Source: a virus
Strand: one strand, 5' to 3'
Virus record (IMG/VR): IMGVR_UViG_3300017706_000807
Location: 1 to 26,390 of that record
DNA: 26,390 nt
Position numbers and translations under genes: made by a program. The notes under the pieces are model-generated. The model was not told where the DNA came from and did no database searches. It saw only the letters and a list, made by a program, of their open reading frames with translations. Every line of letters starts with the position of its first letter. Position 1 is the first letter of the stretch. Shown in pieces: positions 6,337 to 15,444 of the stretch.

Positions 6337-9129
6337 ATGTGGAATAATTTAAGATTTTTTAACGGAACAACAAACGAGTTACAGCTCGAGCAAGTAGATG
6401 GCATCTGGCAAGGTTCTATCTATTTACCTGTTGTATCTACTCAGTTGTACGAAACAGTTAACCTGTTTATCTTAGAAGAGGCCCTAGACGATAATGGCGA
6501 TTCTATTATTAATACTCCAGTTTCTCCGGATGGTACAATAACTACATTTGATTTTAAATGGGAACCTACTAAAGTAGATGAGTCTGAAGATATTATCATG
6601 TATGGTTATACTTTAACAGATGGTAAACCATTTATTAAAGAATTAAAAACTCAAAACAAAGACTTAGGTTTATTCTCAAATATTATTAGTCAAGATGCTG
6701 AGTATCTTAAAACTCTAACCGAGAATACTAATGTTGCTATTCAAGTTAATATTGCTCTTAACTCTATGAAAGAGGGTATTCATAAAAGAATATTAGAGGT
6801 TAAAGCTGGTAATGATATAGTTGCTAGGATTCAAGTTTACGGAGAAGTTGAAGGTGAAGATGAAAGATTAAAAGTTCTTTTAGCTAACCTAGGAGCAACG
6901 TTAGATGATTCAGATTTCTTACTGTTTAAATCACATGATATATCCGAGCAATCTCCTGACCAGGTTTTAATGAATGCAAAGAGAAAAGAACTCTTATTAG
7001 AATTACATAACATTAAACCTTTTGTCGGTACATATAAAGCTATCTTAAACGCGATAGATTATTTTGGCTATGATAAAATTACACTTAAAGAGTATTGGAT
7101 TAATATAGATAAATCAGAGAATAACTTTGGTAAGCTACATGCCATTCCAGTACCTAACTCATCCGTAAGAGGTGAGATGACTAGAAAGAGATTAAAGTTT
7201 AAAGTTCCTTCTTCAACTGTAAAAAAGACTAGTAGGTTTTCTTTAGTCTATAGATTAAATGAGCCTAACGGAACTTATGACCAATGGGATATTGCAAATG
7301 TAGATGAAGTATTTGATTATACACCAGACGAAGTTATCATTAAACTATATGGTTTAAAGAATAGATTACAAACAGATTATTTACCACTCGAGGCTAAGAT
7401 TATAGATATTACAGGTGAGGGTGATTACTTTACAAATAGAAATTTAAACATCTGGAAAATTCAGAATCCAATTGGATTCTTTACTGAAGGGCATAAAATT
7501 AAGTACCAAGTATTTCCTAACGACAGAGATCTTTTTATTGAAGATACGTCAATGGTATTAAAGTCTACTTTAGATCAGAATGATGCTAGTGTAGATACTT
7601 ATGATGCAAACGGTGACTTAATTTCACAGGGCGCTAACTATAGTACTCTTTTAAATCTTGAACCTGGTAACGAAAGTTCATTAACTGAATTACAGAGAAC
7701 GCAAACTAAAGATATTTACAGAGAGTTTTATAGAACATACCACGATAGAGAACTACATTCATATAATGAAGATATTCCAATTGGATGTCCAGTTATTTTA
7801 GATGGTGTACCTTCTTTTGATGATGTATGGGATGAAGCTAATTTTATCTGGGATGATGCCATAGATGCAAATGCAAACTTAAGAGTAACTTGGGATAACT
7901 GGTGGAAGAAATGGGTTTATGAAATTGAATGGTTAATTGATGGGCCAAATGGTTTACACCAAGAATATAGAGGTGCGATTGATGACTATAAACAATTAGC
8001 CCTTAGTCTACCTTATACAGGTTCATATACTGTAGAGATGAGAACATACGACCTATTCGGTCACATGTCTTTCTATAAAACAGAAGACCTGTTTGAAGTT
8101 AAATTAAAAGACTTAGAATTATATGGTATCTATAAGTGGTTAGATGTAGATAGAAATAACGAACCGTTTACATGGGATTCTAAAAAGATAGAGTGGAATA
8201 AATCTGGTGGTTACTGGGAGTTTCCTCAGGACAACCAAACTAAAGTCGAGGATAATATTGCACCAATGTACTTAACCCTAGACAGATCAAACTATATACA
8301 TGATGAAGAACAAGGAGTTAGATTCTCTACTGTAAGAAGATATTCAGATGTTTATTCAGATACTGGATATTCAGAAACTACTGGACCGTATACTTATGAC
8401 GAGTCTACTTTTAGATGGAAAGATACAAGCCACTTATGGTGGGATGCAATGAGAGTTGGTCCGGATTTAGCGGCATCATTTAAGATTGACTGGATTGAAT
8501 ATGGAGATCTTTTAAGAATTGTATATAAAGATCCTACAACTGGTGTACTATCTTTTGGAGAACATACTATTACTACTCCAACTCCTGTTAATGCTGCAGA
8601 TTTTGCAGGATGGCAAGCGGTTGTTGCAGATCTTGAGTCAAGTGTTGACCCAATAATAAATAAATTTAATTTTAATCCTATATTTGAGGATTTTAATGAC
8701 GGTGGACTTATATATGATTATATGCATCATATATTATGTGTAGGTCAAGAATATTCTAGAACTTATGACTTTGAAAGCGTAGAGATTGTTAAGGCAAGTA
8801 ATGCTTCAAATGCGCAAGTTAGTGGATTTATCCACCATAAATCTTACAACCCAACATGGGACGACACGAAAGTGTTTAAACACCATGCGACAGTAGATCG
8901 ATCTACTCACGTAACCATATCAACTGATATTTCTAAGTTTCCCGGAGCTAAAAATGCAAAATGGACTATTACTAATTTAAGTAACCCAGAAATCAATGAT
9001 ATATACTATAATAATATGTGGCTAACGTACATTTTCAAGGAGCCGGGTGACTACTCTATTGAGCTGGAAGCGGAAGATACATATAACAACAAAAACGTCA
9101 TAAGGCGTAATATGATAAAAGTAAAATAA
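6337..9129 (+). CDS. Large baseplate wedge protein, gp7-like candidate
   Basis: At 930 aa this protein matches the length class and position of T4 gp7 (1032 aa), after the gp25- and gp6-like genes. Around residues 210-265 is a segment I associate with large wedge proteins of marine T4-like phages: LMNAKRKELLLELHNIKPF, then GTYKAILNAIDYFGYDKITL and KEYWINID. Tryptophan-rich stretches (WDEANFIWDD, WDNWWKKWVYEIEW) follow. Two Ig/PKD-like elements are recognisable: GSYTVEMRTYDLFGH near residue 560 and GDYSIELEAEDTYNN near 905. The second ends the protein. gp7 bridges the wedge to the hub periphery and carries gp8 and gp10. No sequence signature proves equivalence, so a different large baseplate protein is possible. 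The gene starts 2 nt after the 90-aa gene and ends 6 nt before the next. Confidence 0.6.
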   Translation: MWNNLRFFNGTTNELQLEQVDGIWQGSIYLPVVSTQLYETVNLFILEEALDDNGDSIINTPVSPDGTITTFDFKWEPTKVDESEDIIMYGYTLTDGKPFIKELKTQNKDLGLFSNIISQDAEYLKTLTENTNVAIQVNIALNSMKEGIHKRILEVKAGNDIVARIQVYGEVEGEDERLKVLLANLGATLDDSDFLLFKSHDISEQSPDQVLMNAKRKELLLELHNIKPFVGTYKAILNAIDYFGYDKITLKEYWINIDKSENNFGKLHAIPVPNSSVRGEMTRKRLKFKVPSSTVKKTSRFSLVYRLNEPNGTYDQWDIANVDEVFDYTPDEVIIKLYGLKNRLQTDYLPLEAKIIDITGEGDYFTNRNLNIWKIQNPIGFFTEGHKIKYQVFPNDRDLFIEDTSMVLKSTLDQNDASVDTYDANGDLISQGANYSTLLNLEPGNESSLTELQRTQTKDIYREFYRTYHDRELHSYNEDIPIGCPVILDGVPSFDDVWDEANFIWDDAIDANANLRVTWDNWWKKWVYEIEWLIDGPNGLHQEYRGAIDDYKQLALSLPYTGSYTVEMRTYDLFGHMSFYKTEDLFEVKLKDLELYGIYKWLDVDRNNEPFTWDSKKIEWNKSGGYWEFPQDNQTKVEDNIAPMYLTLDRSNYIHDEEQGVRFSTVRRYSDVYSDTGYSETTGPYTYDESTFRWKDTSHLWWDAMRVGPDLAASFKIDWIEYGDLLRIVYKDPTTGVLSFGEHTITTPTPVNAADFAGWQAVVADLESSVDPIINKFNFNPIFEDFNDGGLIYDYMHHILCVGQEYSRTYDFESVEIVKASNASNAQVSGFIHHKSYNPTWDDTKVFKHHATVDRSTHVTISTDISKFPGAKNAKWTITNLSNPEINDIYYNNMWLTYIFKEPGDYSIELEAEDTYNNKNVIRRNMIKVK
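8710..8734. repeat. Perfect 9-bp inverted repeat inside the gp7-like gene
   Basis: ATATATGAT and ATCATATAT flank a 7-nt spacer (TATATGC). It encodes an I-Y-D-Y-M-H-H-I-L segment. The repeat is A/T-only apart from one G-C pair in the stem, so it may be chance in this AT-rich genome. It is not followed by a T-run and is not a terminator. Confidence 0.3.
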
Positions 9130-9135
9130 ACTAAA

Positions 9136-9699
9136 ATGGCAAACATTACAGAAATTTTAGGTACCGACTCGGTATCGTCTTCAAGACCAACTATTAACAG
9201 TAACTTTGAGTTGTTAAACGACGAGTTAGCTTCAGTAATTGCTTTAATTAATCCAACCGTTAAAACGGCAACTGGATTAAATAGCGTAGTAACTAAAGCT
9301 TTAACGGTTAGTGATGGTACGAATCTTTTAGTAGTAGGTACAGCAGGTATAACTGTTAGTACAAACTCTACATTTAGTAACAATGTTTCATTCGGTGGCA
9401 GTATTGTCAAGGCCGGTGTTGCAGGAACTTTCGCAGCTCCTACAGCAGCGAACGCTCCGTCTGAAATTACAAAAGGCTCATACTTTATTAACGATACGTT
9501 TAATCTTCCACAAGCAATTGATGGAACAGAAGTAACTCTAATTAATTCTGCTGCAGCAAGTAATGCAGTAGTTGCTAGTACAGGCGCATCTTTAGGTGCA
9601 ACTTCAGTAGCATTAGATAACTTAAACTCAACAATAACGTTAAGATGTTTTGAAAACAAATGGTATATTATTAGCGCATACGCTTGTACTATATCTTAA
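9136..9699 (+). CDS. Short fibre-like virion protein with conserved N-terminal docking peptide
   Basis: This 187-aa protein is rich in Ala, Ser, Thr, Asn and Val, as expected for a beta-rich trimeric fibre or fibritin-like subunit. Its N-terminus (MANITEILGTDSVSSSRPTI, then NSNFELLND) aligns with that of the collagen-like Hint protein at 23728: EIL, DS, INxNF and a following Leu coincide. The C-terminus (STITLRCFENKWYIISA, residues about 166-182) resembles the closing strand of phage structural proteins that read ITLRC-x-N-KWY. It begins 6 nt after the gp7-like stop and so belongs to the wedge transcript; a TGATATATACT sequence 139 nt upstream could be a weak internal promoter. Attachment to the baseplate or to a wedge protein by the N-terminal peptide is inference. 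No catalytic motif is seen. Confidence 0.65.
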   Translation: MANITEILGTDSVSSSRPTINSNFELLNDELASVIALINPTVKTATGLNSVVTKALTVSDGTNLLVVGTAGITVSTNSTFSNNVSFGGSIVKAGVAGTFAAPTAANAPSEITKGSYFINDTFNLPQAIDGTEVTLINSAAASNAVVASTGASLGATSVALDNLNSTITLRCFENKWYIISAYACTIS

Positions 9700-9723
9700 A
9701 TTAATTAAACTGAAACCTAATAG

Positions 9724-11661
9724 ATGGCAACTCCTTTAGTTAGAATACCACAGCCACAAGGTGGCACGATGTATGCTTTTGCTTCTTCAGCAAGAGATAT
9801 GACTAGGGCGTTTAACAGTTCTGATCTGAACTTTGAGTTTAGTAAATACGCTTTACTAGACTTACCAGATTTTACAGACTCTGTGAACGGCTCTAATACT
9901 ATTGACTTTGAATTAAATTTAAAGCAAGCATCAGGACAGGCTTATGTAGCTGGACAACCTAATGTAGATTGGGCACAAACTTTCCAGAACTACGCCTTAA
10001 ATATGGAAGAGATTCTACTAAATGACGACGACTACGACCCAATTATTTTAGCATCAGATGCTGAGAAGATTTTCTTTAAATGGATGTCTGCTCTTGGTGC
10101 GATGAGCTTTAGACCTACAGATTCTAACGAATCTAGTAATGGTGCATACTCAGAGAATGATAACGCAATTCTAGGAGGTTCGAACTACGATAGAGTAGTT
10201 AAGTATTTAGGTAGTATTGATGCAGAGAATGATGTGGCTTACCAAGGTAACACATATCATGAAGTCTATATTAATGTACCTACGTCTGTTGGAAATACTC
10301 CATTGGTTTTATTTAGACCATACGACTATAACACGACAGCTACAAAACTTTATTTAGACCCAAATAATGCACAGGTTGAAGGAAGAGAGGGTCAAACACA
10401 CCCAGATCCAAACATTAACTTAGAACCAGTTGTAGATAACTGGACTTTAAATGACGGAGGATTTTACGATATTGTTACAAATGCTACAGATTCAGTAGGT
10501 ATCGATTGGGATCCAACATCTTATGCAGGAATTCAGAATAACCCGGATGTAAAGTCTTTACTAGACTTTGCAAAGACTGGCCAACAATTTAGATTTAATG
10601 CCGTTTTAGTTTACTATGATTTATATAGCCAGTCAATTCCAGCAAACAGATCTACCAACCTATATGGTATCTTAATCTTAGATGATATTTTAGATGCGTA
10701 TGGACCTGGTACAAAAATTCACGAACAAATTAAATTTAAGCCTAATGAAGTTACCGGTCTTAATGGTAATGCTTATTCATTAAAGTTAAATCTTAAATTT
10801 AATTCATCTCTAGATAATGTAGGTGTTGAGACAAGTGTAAATGATTTTACTACTTTCTCGATGGACCTTTTCATGGATACGACTACAGCTTTAGAAAATG
10901 CAACAGATCTACTATTACAAACTAATAATAGATATGGTAAAGTTACTGATAGGTTAGATAGTTTAGAGAGTATAATTCTAGGTACTGCAAAGGCTTCGGC
11001 TTTAGAGGCTAGAATAAAAGAATTAGAAGATGACTTTACAGCGTCTTCAATACAATTACAAGACTCTAAGTCATTATTGGATCTTGTAAATAATGCACAT
11101 GGTAAAATCAATCAATTAATAGACGGGACAATTCCAGTAGAATTACAATATAATACAGATGTAATTTTTGCAGGAAAGGGAACCGCGGTTGATAAATCAA
11201 TAGCTGGTAAAATTAAAGTAAACAATATCGTTGACGGATATGTTATTGCTGACGTATTTAGATGGGACATAGGTTCATCAACTGTAGTTAGTCAATTAGC
11301 TACAAATAACTTATTTGACCCTACTAATGCTAATCAATATGGAGTTTGGTCTAAGTTAGCACCTTTCTCTAATAGATTAAGCCTAAAGAACATTACAGAT
11401 TCTGGGGTGTTCAACGGAGACTTGAATATATACATTGATGATTCTACTAACGGATGGACAAAAGGCCAGATCTTTAGAGTTGCATTAGATAATATAGACA
11501 TTAACGGAAACAATATAAAAATTTGGACGAGTACTTCTACAGGTTTCAATCAAGCAGTTGCTAATATAGACCCTTCAAGGTTAATTACAACAACTCCTTA
11601 TATTGAAATAGTATGTATGGACCCATCAAATTACGTATTTGAAGCAGATATACTAAGATAA
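9724..11661 (+). CDS. Virion structural protein, baseplate/tail associated, with central coiled coil
   Basis: This 645-aa protein opens with MATPLVRIPQPQGGTMYAFA followed by SSARDMTRAFNSSDLNFEFS, a start I recall from a structural family in marine T4-like phages. Its N-terminal domain (about 1-395) includes a W-A-Q-T-F-Q-N-Y-A-L-N-M-E motif near residue 80 and DAEKIFFKWMSALGA near 112-126. A coiled coil lies at about 402-468 (KVTDRLDSLESIILG, ALEARIKELEDDF). A separate beta-rich C-terminal domain (about 469-645) follows, perhaps for trimerisation or surface display. Its exact place in the virion is unknown; the position after wedge genes favours the baseplate periphery. Its stop is 1 nt before the next start, so it is tightly coupled to the 1235-aa gene. 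Confidence 0.65.
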   Translation: MATPLVRIPQPQGGTMYAFASSARDMTRAFNSSDLNFEFSKYALLDLPDFTDSVNGSNTIDFELNLKQASGQAYVAGQPNVDWAQTFQNYALNMEEILLNDDDYDPIILASDAEKIFFKWMSALGAMSFRPTDSNESSNGAYSENDNAILGGSNYDRVVKYLGSIDAENDVAYQGNTYHEVYINVPTSVGNTPLVLFRPYDYNTTATKLYLDPNNAQVEGREGQTHPDPNINLEPVVDNWTLNDGGFYDIVTNATDSVGIDWDPTSYAGIQNNPDVKSLLDFAKTGQQFRFNAVLVYYDLYSQSIPANRSTNLYGILILDDILDAYGPGTKIHEQIKFKPNEVTGLNGNAYSLKLNLKFNSSLDNVGVETSVNDFTTFSMDLFMDTTTALENATDLLLQTNNRYGKVTDRLDSLESIILGTAKASALEARIKELEDDFTASSIQLQDSKSLLDLVNNAHGKINQLIDGTIPVELQYNTDVIFAGKGTAVDKSIAGKIKVNNIVDGYVIADVFRWDIGSSTVVSQLATNNLFDPTNANQYGVWSKLAPFSNRLSLKNITDSGVFNGDLNIYIDDSTNGWTKGQIFRVALDNIDINGNNIKIWTSTSTGFNQAVANIDPSRLITTTPYIEIVCMDPSNYVFEADILR

Positions 11662-11662
11662 T

Positions 11663-14600
11663 ATGAACACAAACAATTCTATTTCCAACTCACTAAAGAG
11701 GCTCTTAGAGCTTAACACTAATTCATTAAAAACTTTTGAAAGAATTAATGAAGCAGTTACTACTGATCAAAAAAGTATTCCATTAGAGATACTTACAGAT
11801 GAGGGTACTAAAATAGTTTCTATTCCTGGGTTTAGCTTTATGCAAAAAGAATTGCAAAGATTAGATACTAATCTTAAAGCTCTAACTGGTTTAGGCAAAG
11901 GTTCAACTAAGATTAAGTTACCAGATGGAACTTTTCAAAATATTATTACATCTGCTCTTAAGAGTCCAGCAAATGATTTAACTGCGGTAGCAAGGCCGAT
12001 TAACTTTTCGACTGCTCCAAACTATTTTGCTGAAGACTTTTTAAACCCAATGCTTAAAACTGCTTTTGATGTAAGCGGTCAAATACCAAATGATACAGAA
12101 AGAGTTTTAGTAAAAAGAATTATTTTTGATTCTTCAAACCAAACAGCGGTAGACTGGTTTAATGAAAATTATAGAAATAAAGAAGAGGTAGATTATTTAA
12201 CTGCTATTAGAGATGTAGTAAATAATAATATTGCATATATTGTTGATGAAGAGTTAAGAGATATGCCATATAGAACTGGACAATATACTGGAAAGTTTGA
12301 TGTCCTATCAATTTCTAATTCTCAAAGAGAAGTTCTTGAAGGTGGAGTTACTAAGAAACAAGCTATTAAATTATACACTTTAGATAAGCTAACTTACTCT
12401 GATAAGAGTAAAGATCTAGACCAGACTGAATTAATCCGCGTAGGAGATGAATTGATGGTCGCTGGTGGTTCTAAAAACACAAGATATAGAATTGACAAGC
12501 TGGATTCTTCAACTAGACAGGTAGAGCTTAGATTGATTGAGGGATATGAACCAATTAAGATTGGAGCTAACGCATTAGGTATCTATAAGAACGAAGATAA
12601 TAACTTACAGATTGAGATTCCATGTGGATTCAATGAGAGAGTTTTAATGTTTATGAAAGCAATTGATGCTGATTCTAAACTATTAGCAGAGAACTGGTCT
12701 CCAGGTGTTGGTTATTATACAAACGAATTAACTCTTACTCAAGAGGATGGTGTACAAATTACTTTAGCAGAATACTACAAAGAGAATGTAGCTGATTTTA
12801 GCAGAATGATTGATGCATTAAAAGTAGACTCAATTCCTCCTGCAGCAGTTGGTGTATCTCCGGATGCTCCAGTTTTAGATTCAGGTAACTTTAAAGTAGT
12901 TCAGGTAAATACACACTTAAGTTCAAACGATGCTAAAGGTAAAATTACAAAACTATCTGCTGATAAAATTACAGTTGATGAATCAGTTAAAAAATTAGAT
13001 TCAACTATTTCTAAGAAGCGTGGAGAAATCGCTACTAAGAAATATAGATCTGAAGTACAAAGAGATAAAGATAAATCAGAGTTAAACTCTCTTGTAGAAG
13101 AAAGAGTTTCAGAGGCTAAAATGTTTAGCTCTATTGTAAATCAAATACAAAGTGTTTCTGCAGATACTAATGTTAAGAAGATTAGTCCTAAATATAGAAT
13201 TAGAGGTTTCTGGGCAATACCAGGTGCTAAGAAGGTTGCAGATACTGCAGATCAAGAAGTAGTACAGTTTATTGTTGCATATAGATACCTATCAACTTCT
13301 GGTAAATCAGGAGAGGCTTCTCAACTTAAATTTGCAGAAGACGGTAGAGAGAAAACAGCAGTATTCTCAAACTGGAATGAAAAGAAAACTAAAGTAAGAC
13401 CAAGAGCTAAGTCAATTGCACCAGATGGTACAGTATCTACTAAGTTTACATGGCAGCCATCAAGAGTAGAAGATGGTCAAGAGATTAACTTTAACCAATT
13501 GGATATTCCGATTAGTCAAGGTGAAACTGTAGAGATTAGAATTAAATCTATCTCTGAAGCTGGTTATCCTCAAAACCCAATCATGTCAGATTGGTCAGAG
13601 TCGATGACAGTTGCTTTCCCAGAGGCTGAAATTGATACTACTGATATTGCAGCAACAGTTGAAGCTAACCTAGCTGAATTAGCTAGAGTAAGAATGACGG
13701 AAGAGTTAACTGCTCAGGGTATTTACACTCACGTCGGAGATTCTTTCTCTGCAAATGAAAGTTATTATGCTCACGTTGCAACTAATATTGCATCAGGGTT
13801 TTTAACAGATGAACAAAAACCTATTTCTGTATATGATAAAATTGCAGAATTAGAAGCTGCACTTGCAGGTCTTAAAGGTAGTGTTGAAGCTGAAGTTGGT
13901 GAACTTGTTGTTAAGATCGTTGATGAAGATGGTACAGTGACTAACGTTACTAAAGATCAAACAGTTCAATTATTTGCTGGATATTATGTAAATGAAGTTG
14001 CTGATTTAGCAATTAGAAAAGGACATATTGTAAATAAGACATTTAGATTACAATTAGAAAATAGTAAAGCTACTAAATTAGAATTAGTATCTAAACTAGT
14101 TGGTAATAGAGATAAACCAGCATACAGATCTTCTGCTGCAAACTCAACAGAGGCTAGTAACGGATTTGGTATTAAAGAAAATGACAGCCTTAGTGAGGCA
14201 GTAGATAAAAAGGTAGAAAATGATAGTTACTATTTAGTTGAAGGTAAATATGATTTAGCTCCTGTACAATATCAAAACATAGATACTGAAACTGGTTTAG
14301 AAGAGGTTTCAGATGCTCCATACCAATCAACACAAAGAAGAGGTCAATTTATTTACAGTAGATTTATGGATGTTGCAAATCAAGATGCTCACTATATAGT
14401 TGAGCCTTTAGAATCAGAAACAACACCTTATGATATTACTGACTATGAGTATGGATTAAGTTATAGTTCTGCACTTCCATTAACAACATCTACTGATCCA
14501 ACTGATTTTATTTGGGATGGTACTTTTAGTGACTATTCCGGTAATTGGAATACTGATAAAATTAATGTAGCTACTATTGGTTCTACTAACCTTAATCTTT

Positions 14601-15370
14601 ATCAATATAATGTAGGTATGTTTTTACATAAAGAGCATCCTCTTTTAGAAAATTTATGGGAAGGTGCTGCAGATCAGAATTCAACAGTTGATATTGATGA
14701 TATTAGAAAGTCAATGATTTTCTCAATGCCTAAAACTGCAACAAAGGCAACAGGCTCTACATTATATAGCTTCTTTGGTTACAATAGTCTTTTAGCAAAC
14801 GCAAGGGTTGGAAATAAACAACAAACTGCATATCATAATGGTAGAGGTTTAAGTGCTGTTACTGCCGGAAATGATTTAGATAGACCTATTAAAATGTCTT
14901 ATGAAGAAAGCGATCAATATTTACTAGGTGGTAGATCTTGTGGTTCATTCTTATATATGAACCCGGTTAATATAGAAACTTTAAAAGTTGGAGGCGATAC
15001 TAAAAGAAGTAAAAAACAAATAAACCCTAAAAAAGATAATTCATCTAACGCTGTTTCTGTTGAAGTTGTATTCCAATATAGAATGACTGATTACTTTGGC
15101 AACGACGAATCTACGGACACAGGTAGAGTTGGAGGATTCGCTAGATTAGCCTACAATAACTTGACTTATACTAAGAAAATCGGTTTTGATATTTTCGATA
15201 AATTCGGTGAACAATTCTCTTTTGATTTAGAGGTGTTTGCTAAGTACAGCCCTAAAGGTAAGAATTTAAACTCTATTAGAGCTGCAAGATTAACGAGAAA
15301 CACGTCAGCACCTATTAATGCATGGTATACTCCATCTAGTAACGGTAGACGAAATATCTTTAGCCAGTAA
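11663..15370 (+). CDS. Large virion structural protein with coiled coil and fibronectin-III-like region
   Basis: This 1235-aa protein has no enzyme motif. The N-terminal 400 residues are mixed alpha/beta. A charged coiled coil spans about 427-496 (KKLDSTISKKRGEIATKK, KDKSELNSLVEERVSEAK). A fibronectin-III-like region spans about 506-655 (VQFIVAYRYLSTSGKSGEAS, ETVEIRIKSISEAGYP, DWSESMTVAFPEAE). A helical linker follows (about 665-760, with IAELEAALAGLKGSVEAEVG). The C-terminal 450 residues end in a strand-rich domain with KIGFDIFDKFGEQFSFDLEV. It overlaps no gene but starts only 1 nt after the 645-aa gene, so the pair probably act together in the tail or baseplate. A long fibre, connector or tape-measure-like role cannot be told apart; the modest coiled coil argues against a tape measure. 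Confidence 0.6.
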   Translation: MNTNNSISNSLKRLLELNTNSLKTFERINEAVTTDQKSIPLEILTDEGTKIVSIPGFSFMQKELQRLDTNLKALTGLGKGSTKIKLPDGTFQNIITSALKSPANDLTAVARPINFSTAPNYFAEDFLNPMLKTAFDVSGQIPNDTERVLVKRIIFDSSNQTAVDWFNENYRNKEEVDYLTAIRDVVNNNIAYIVDEELRDMPYRTGQYTGKFDVLSISNSQREVLEGGVTKKQAIKLYTLDKLTYSDKSKDLDQTELIRVGDELMVAGGSKNTRYRIDKLDSSTRQVELRLIEGYEPIKIGANALGIYKNEDNNLQIEIPCGFNERVLMFMKAIDADSKLLAENWSPGVGYYTNELTLTQEDGVQITLAEYYKENVADFSRMIDALKVDSIPPAAVGVSPDAPVLDSGNFKVVQVNTHLSSNDAKGKITKLSADKITVDESVKKLDSTISKKRGEIATKKYRSEVQRDKDKSELNSLVEERVSEAKMFSSIVNQIQSVSADTNVKKISPKYRIRGFWAIPGAKKVADTADQEVVQFIVAYRYLSTSGKSGEASQLKFAEDGREKTAVFSNWNEKKTKVRPRAKSIAPDGTVSTKFTWQPSRVEDGQEINFNQLDIPISQGETVEIRIKSISEAGYPQNPIMSDWSESMTVAFPEAEIDTTDIAATVEANLAELARVRMTEELTAQGIYTHVGDSFSANESYYAHVATNIASGFLTDEQKPISVYDKIAELEAALAGLKGSVEAEVGELVVKIVDEDGTVTNVTKDQTVQLFAGYYVNEVADLAIRKGHIVNKTFRLQLENSKATKLELVSKLVGNRDKPAYRSSAANSTEASNGFGIKENDSLSEAVDKKVENDSYYLVEGKYDLAPVQYQNIDTETGLEEVSDAPYQSTQRRGQFIYSRFMDVANQDAHYIVEPLESETTPYDITDYEYGLSYSSALPLTTSTDPTDFIWDGTFSDYSGNWNTDKINVATIGSTNLNLYQYNVGMFLHKEHPLLENLWEGAADQNSTVDIDDIRKSMIFSMPKTATKATGSTLYSFFGYNSLLANARVGNKQQTAYHNGRGLSAVTAGNDLDRPIKMSYEESDQYLLGGRSCGSFLYMNPVNIETLKVGGDTKRSKKQINPKKDNSSNAVSVEVVFQYRMTDYFGNDESTDTGRVGGFARLAYNNLTYTKKIGFDIFDKFGEQFSFDLEVFAKYSPKGKNLNSIRAARLTRNTSAPINAWYTPSSNGRRNIFSQ

Positions 15371-15396
15371 TCCTTCATTTAGTTAGATAATAATCT

Positions 15397-15407
15397 TGAT
15401 ATATAAT
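15397..15407 (+). promoter_or_regulatory. Putative late promoter of the giant structural gene
   Basis: TGATATATAAT, identical to the copies at 286 and 23660, lies in the 74-nt gap before the ATG at 15445 (48 nt away). This gap, with its hairpin, is the only substantial break in the structural block from 2997 onward. No -35 element is visible. Confidence 0.6.
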
Positions 15408-15426
15408 AGAGACGGAAGATCTCTAT
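15406..15426 (+). promoter_or_regulatory. Leader hairpin upstream of the giant structural gene
   Basis: ATAGAGA and TCTCTAT form a perfect 7-bp stem around a 7-nt loop (CGGAAGA). It overlaps the last two bases of the promoter-like 11-mer. If transcription starts a few bases after the TATAAT block, the mRNA would begin with most of this stem. A 5'-terminal hairpin can protect mRNA from decay. It lacks a T-run, so it is not a terminator of the upstream operon. Confidence 0.5.
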
Positions 15427-15444
15427 AATAAGATTTAAAACTGA

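Noticed and set aside
8997-9007. TGATATATACT as a promoter for the gene at 9136
   Set aside because: It has a C at position 10, encodes an ordinary D-I-Y-Y stretch, and is 139 nt from the start codon, outside the range of the better matches. I noted it only as a weak possibility.
9051-9659. 202-codon open frame on the minus strand
   Set aside because: It lies fully opposite the gp7-like end and the 187-aa fibre gene, its product is a hydrophobic low-complexity string, and no promoter-like element faces it. It is a shadow of low-stop antisense codons.
9600-9699. Possible diversity-generating retroelement target at the end of the short fibre gene
   Set aside because: No C-type-lectin fold, no template repeat and no reverse transcriptase are present in the window, and no near-identical repeat was noticed by eye.
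15371-15444. Intrinsic terminator after the 1235-aa gene
   Set aside because: The only hairpin (15406-15426) is not followed by a T-run and lies downstream of the promoter-like element, which fits a leader better than a terminator.
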